From an uncultured Clostridia bacterium (GTDB lineage Bacteria > Bacillota > Clostridia > TANB77 > CAG-508): 64,000 bases of DNA. Below the pieces are notes generated by a model. It ran no database searches and was not told where the DNA came from. It saw nothing but the letters and a program-made list of their open reading frames with translations. A program made the position numbers and the translations under genes. The DNA lies in assembly GCA_934178555.1 (NCBI GenBank), contig CAKPQL010000002.1, forward strand, positions 44,003-108,002. The letters are read 5' to 3'. Below, piece by piece: positions 63,302 to 64,000 of the stretch (the first letter of the stretch is position 1; the number at the start of each line of letters is the position of its first letter).

Positions 63302-64000
63302 TTGGAAGAGAAAATAACAGTTTTAATTGCTGATGACAATAAGGATTTTGCGAATACACTTATAGGTCATTTAGAACAAGAAGAAAACATGGAGGTAATA
63401 GCATTAGCTAAAGATGGAGAAGAAGCTTATGATATGATTATAAATACACAACCAGATATAGTATTATTAGATGTTATAATGCCACATTTAGATGGATTAG
63501 GAGTACTAGAAAAAATTTCAAGAGCAAGCTTGACAAAAAGACCAACATTTATAATGCTATCTGCAGTTGGGCAAGATAAAATAACACAAAAAGCAATAAA
63601 TTTAGGAGCAGAATATTATGTTGTAAAACCATTTGATATTGAAGTATTAATTCAAAGAATGAATGAAATAAAATATTATCAACCAGCACAAGCAAAAACA
63701 ACATTTATAAACAGAGAAATAAGAGCTCCATACATAAATTTGGAAAATACAGATAAAAAGAAAGAAGGAGCTTTAGAAGCGCTAGTTACAAATGTAATAC
63801 ATGAAGTTGGTGTACCAGCACATATAAAAGGATATCAATATTTGAGAGAAGCAATAATGATGGTAATTGGTGATATTGAAATGATAAATCAAATAACAAA
63901 ATTATTATATCCAGAAATAGCAGAAAAGTTCCATACAACACCAAGTAGAGTAGAAAGAGCAATACGTCATGCAATAGAAGTAGCATGGTCAAGAGGACAA
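63302..64000 (+). CDS. spo0A: Stage 0 sporulation protein A, Spo0A (C terminus beyond window)
   Basis: TTG 63302 after GAGGAGG starts a receiver domain (acidic pocket ADDN, phospho-Asp in VLLDVIMPHLDG, K in VVKPFDIE) followed by the Spo0A effector domain with HEVGVPAHIKGYQYLREAI and the DNA-recognition helix TTPSRVERAIRHAIEVAWSRG, running off the window end at residue 233. Spo0A-P is the master switch for sporulation. The TTG start is unusual but is the only one well placed after the ribosome site. Confidence 0.95.
   Translation, partial: MEEKITVLIADDNKDFANTLIGHLEQEENMEVIALAKDGEEAYDMIINTQPDIVLLDVIMPHLDGLGVLEKISRASLTKRPTFIMLSAVGQDKITQKAINLGAEYYVVKPFDIEVLIQRMNEIKYYQPAQAKTTFINREIRAPYINLENTDKKKEGALEALVTNVIHEVGVPAHIKGYQYLREAIMMVIGDIEMINQITKLLYPEIAEKFHTTPSRVERAIRHAIEVAWSRGQ

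Overview
The window is a low-GC, AT-rich chromosomal segment from a spore-forming Gram-positive anaerobe, best read as an uncultured Clostridia-type Bacillota. Support comes from pro-SigK, Spo0A, rubrerythrin, a CIRCE/HrcA heat-shock operon, a THF riboswitch, a radical SAM system and AGA-dominated arginine usage. I cannot name the family. There is no rRNA, insertion sequence, CRISPR array or phage.

Layout. 1-3819: cell-envelope genes (ftsX end, two paralogous coiled-coil M23 peptidases, S41 peptidase). 4073-8104: lysS, M50 peptidase, tsaD, phosphoesterase. 8252-11654: L,D-transpeptidase, a (CA)20 microsatellite inside a tiny ORF, and a surface protein. 11796-16503: CIRCE-hrcA-grpE-dnaK-dnaJ. 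16552-20974: popT (minus strand), then a THF-riboswitch folate uptake operon folT-ecfA-ecfT-folC. 21033-27436: an unknown membrane protein, sigK, a DUF378 protein, a MATE-kinase fusion and a two-component system. 27526-30904: a GC-richer island (zinc-finger membrane protein, radical SAM maturase, Cys-tailed membrane protein). 31059-35402: an ABC exporter with an OmpR-type operator, rubrerythrin, tRNA-His and tRNA-Gln. 35500-44611: tig-clpP-clpX-cmk-plsC-typA, an O-methyltransferase and membrane proteins. 44758-59898: a complete exopolysaccharide locus with an embedded sortase pair. 60017-64000: a PLP enzyme, a flavoprotein, a YigZ protein and the start of spo0A.

Main discovery. Six native, otherwise intact genes (popT, folT, the response regulator, an O-methyltransferase, a polysaccharide pyruvyl transferase and an HI0933 flavoprotein) are each split by one +1 frame change. 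All six breaks have the same signature: an in-frame CGG codon, after which the conserved protein resumes exactly one base later, so that CGGN is read as glycine GGN (C skipped, or a quadruplet codon). My reading of every CGG in the window on both strands found no in-frame CGG in any other native gene, although CGT, CGC and CGA are used as arginine. In-frame CGG as arginine occurs only in the three island genes and one small gene at 35500-35733, all GC-richer and foreign-looking. I infer that CGG is not an ordinary sense codon in this host but a general +1 frameshift (or CGGN quadruplet glycine) signal, apparently undescribed.

Other points of interest are the radical SAM/RRE maturase with a Cys-rich membrane-protein substrate, a hairpin hiding the sigK ribosome binding site, an unassigned structured RNA before the methyltransferase, an 11-bp-phased operator at the ABC exporter, and a lysine-rich tail on the CpsD-type kinase.
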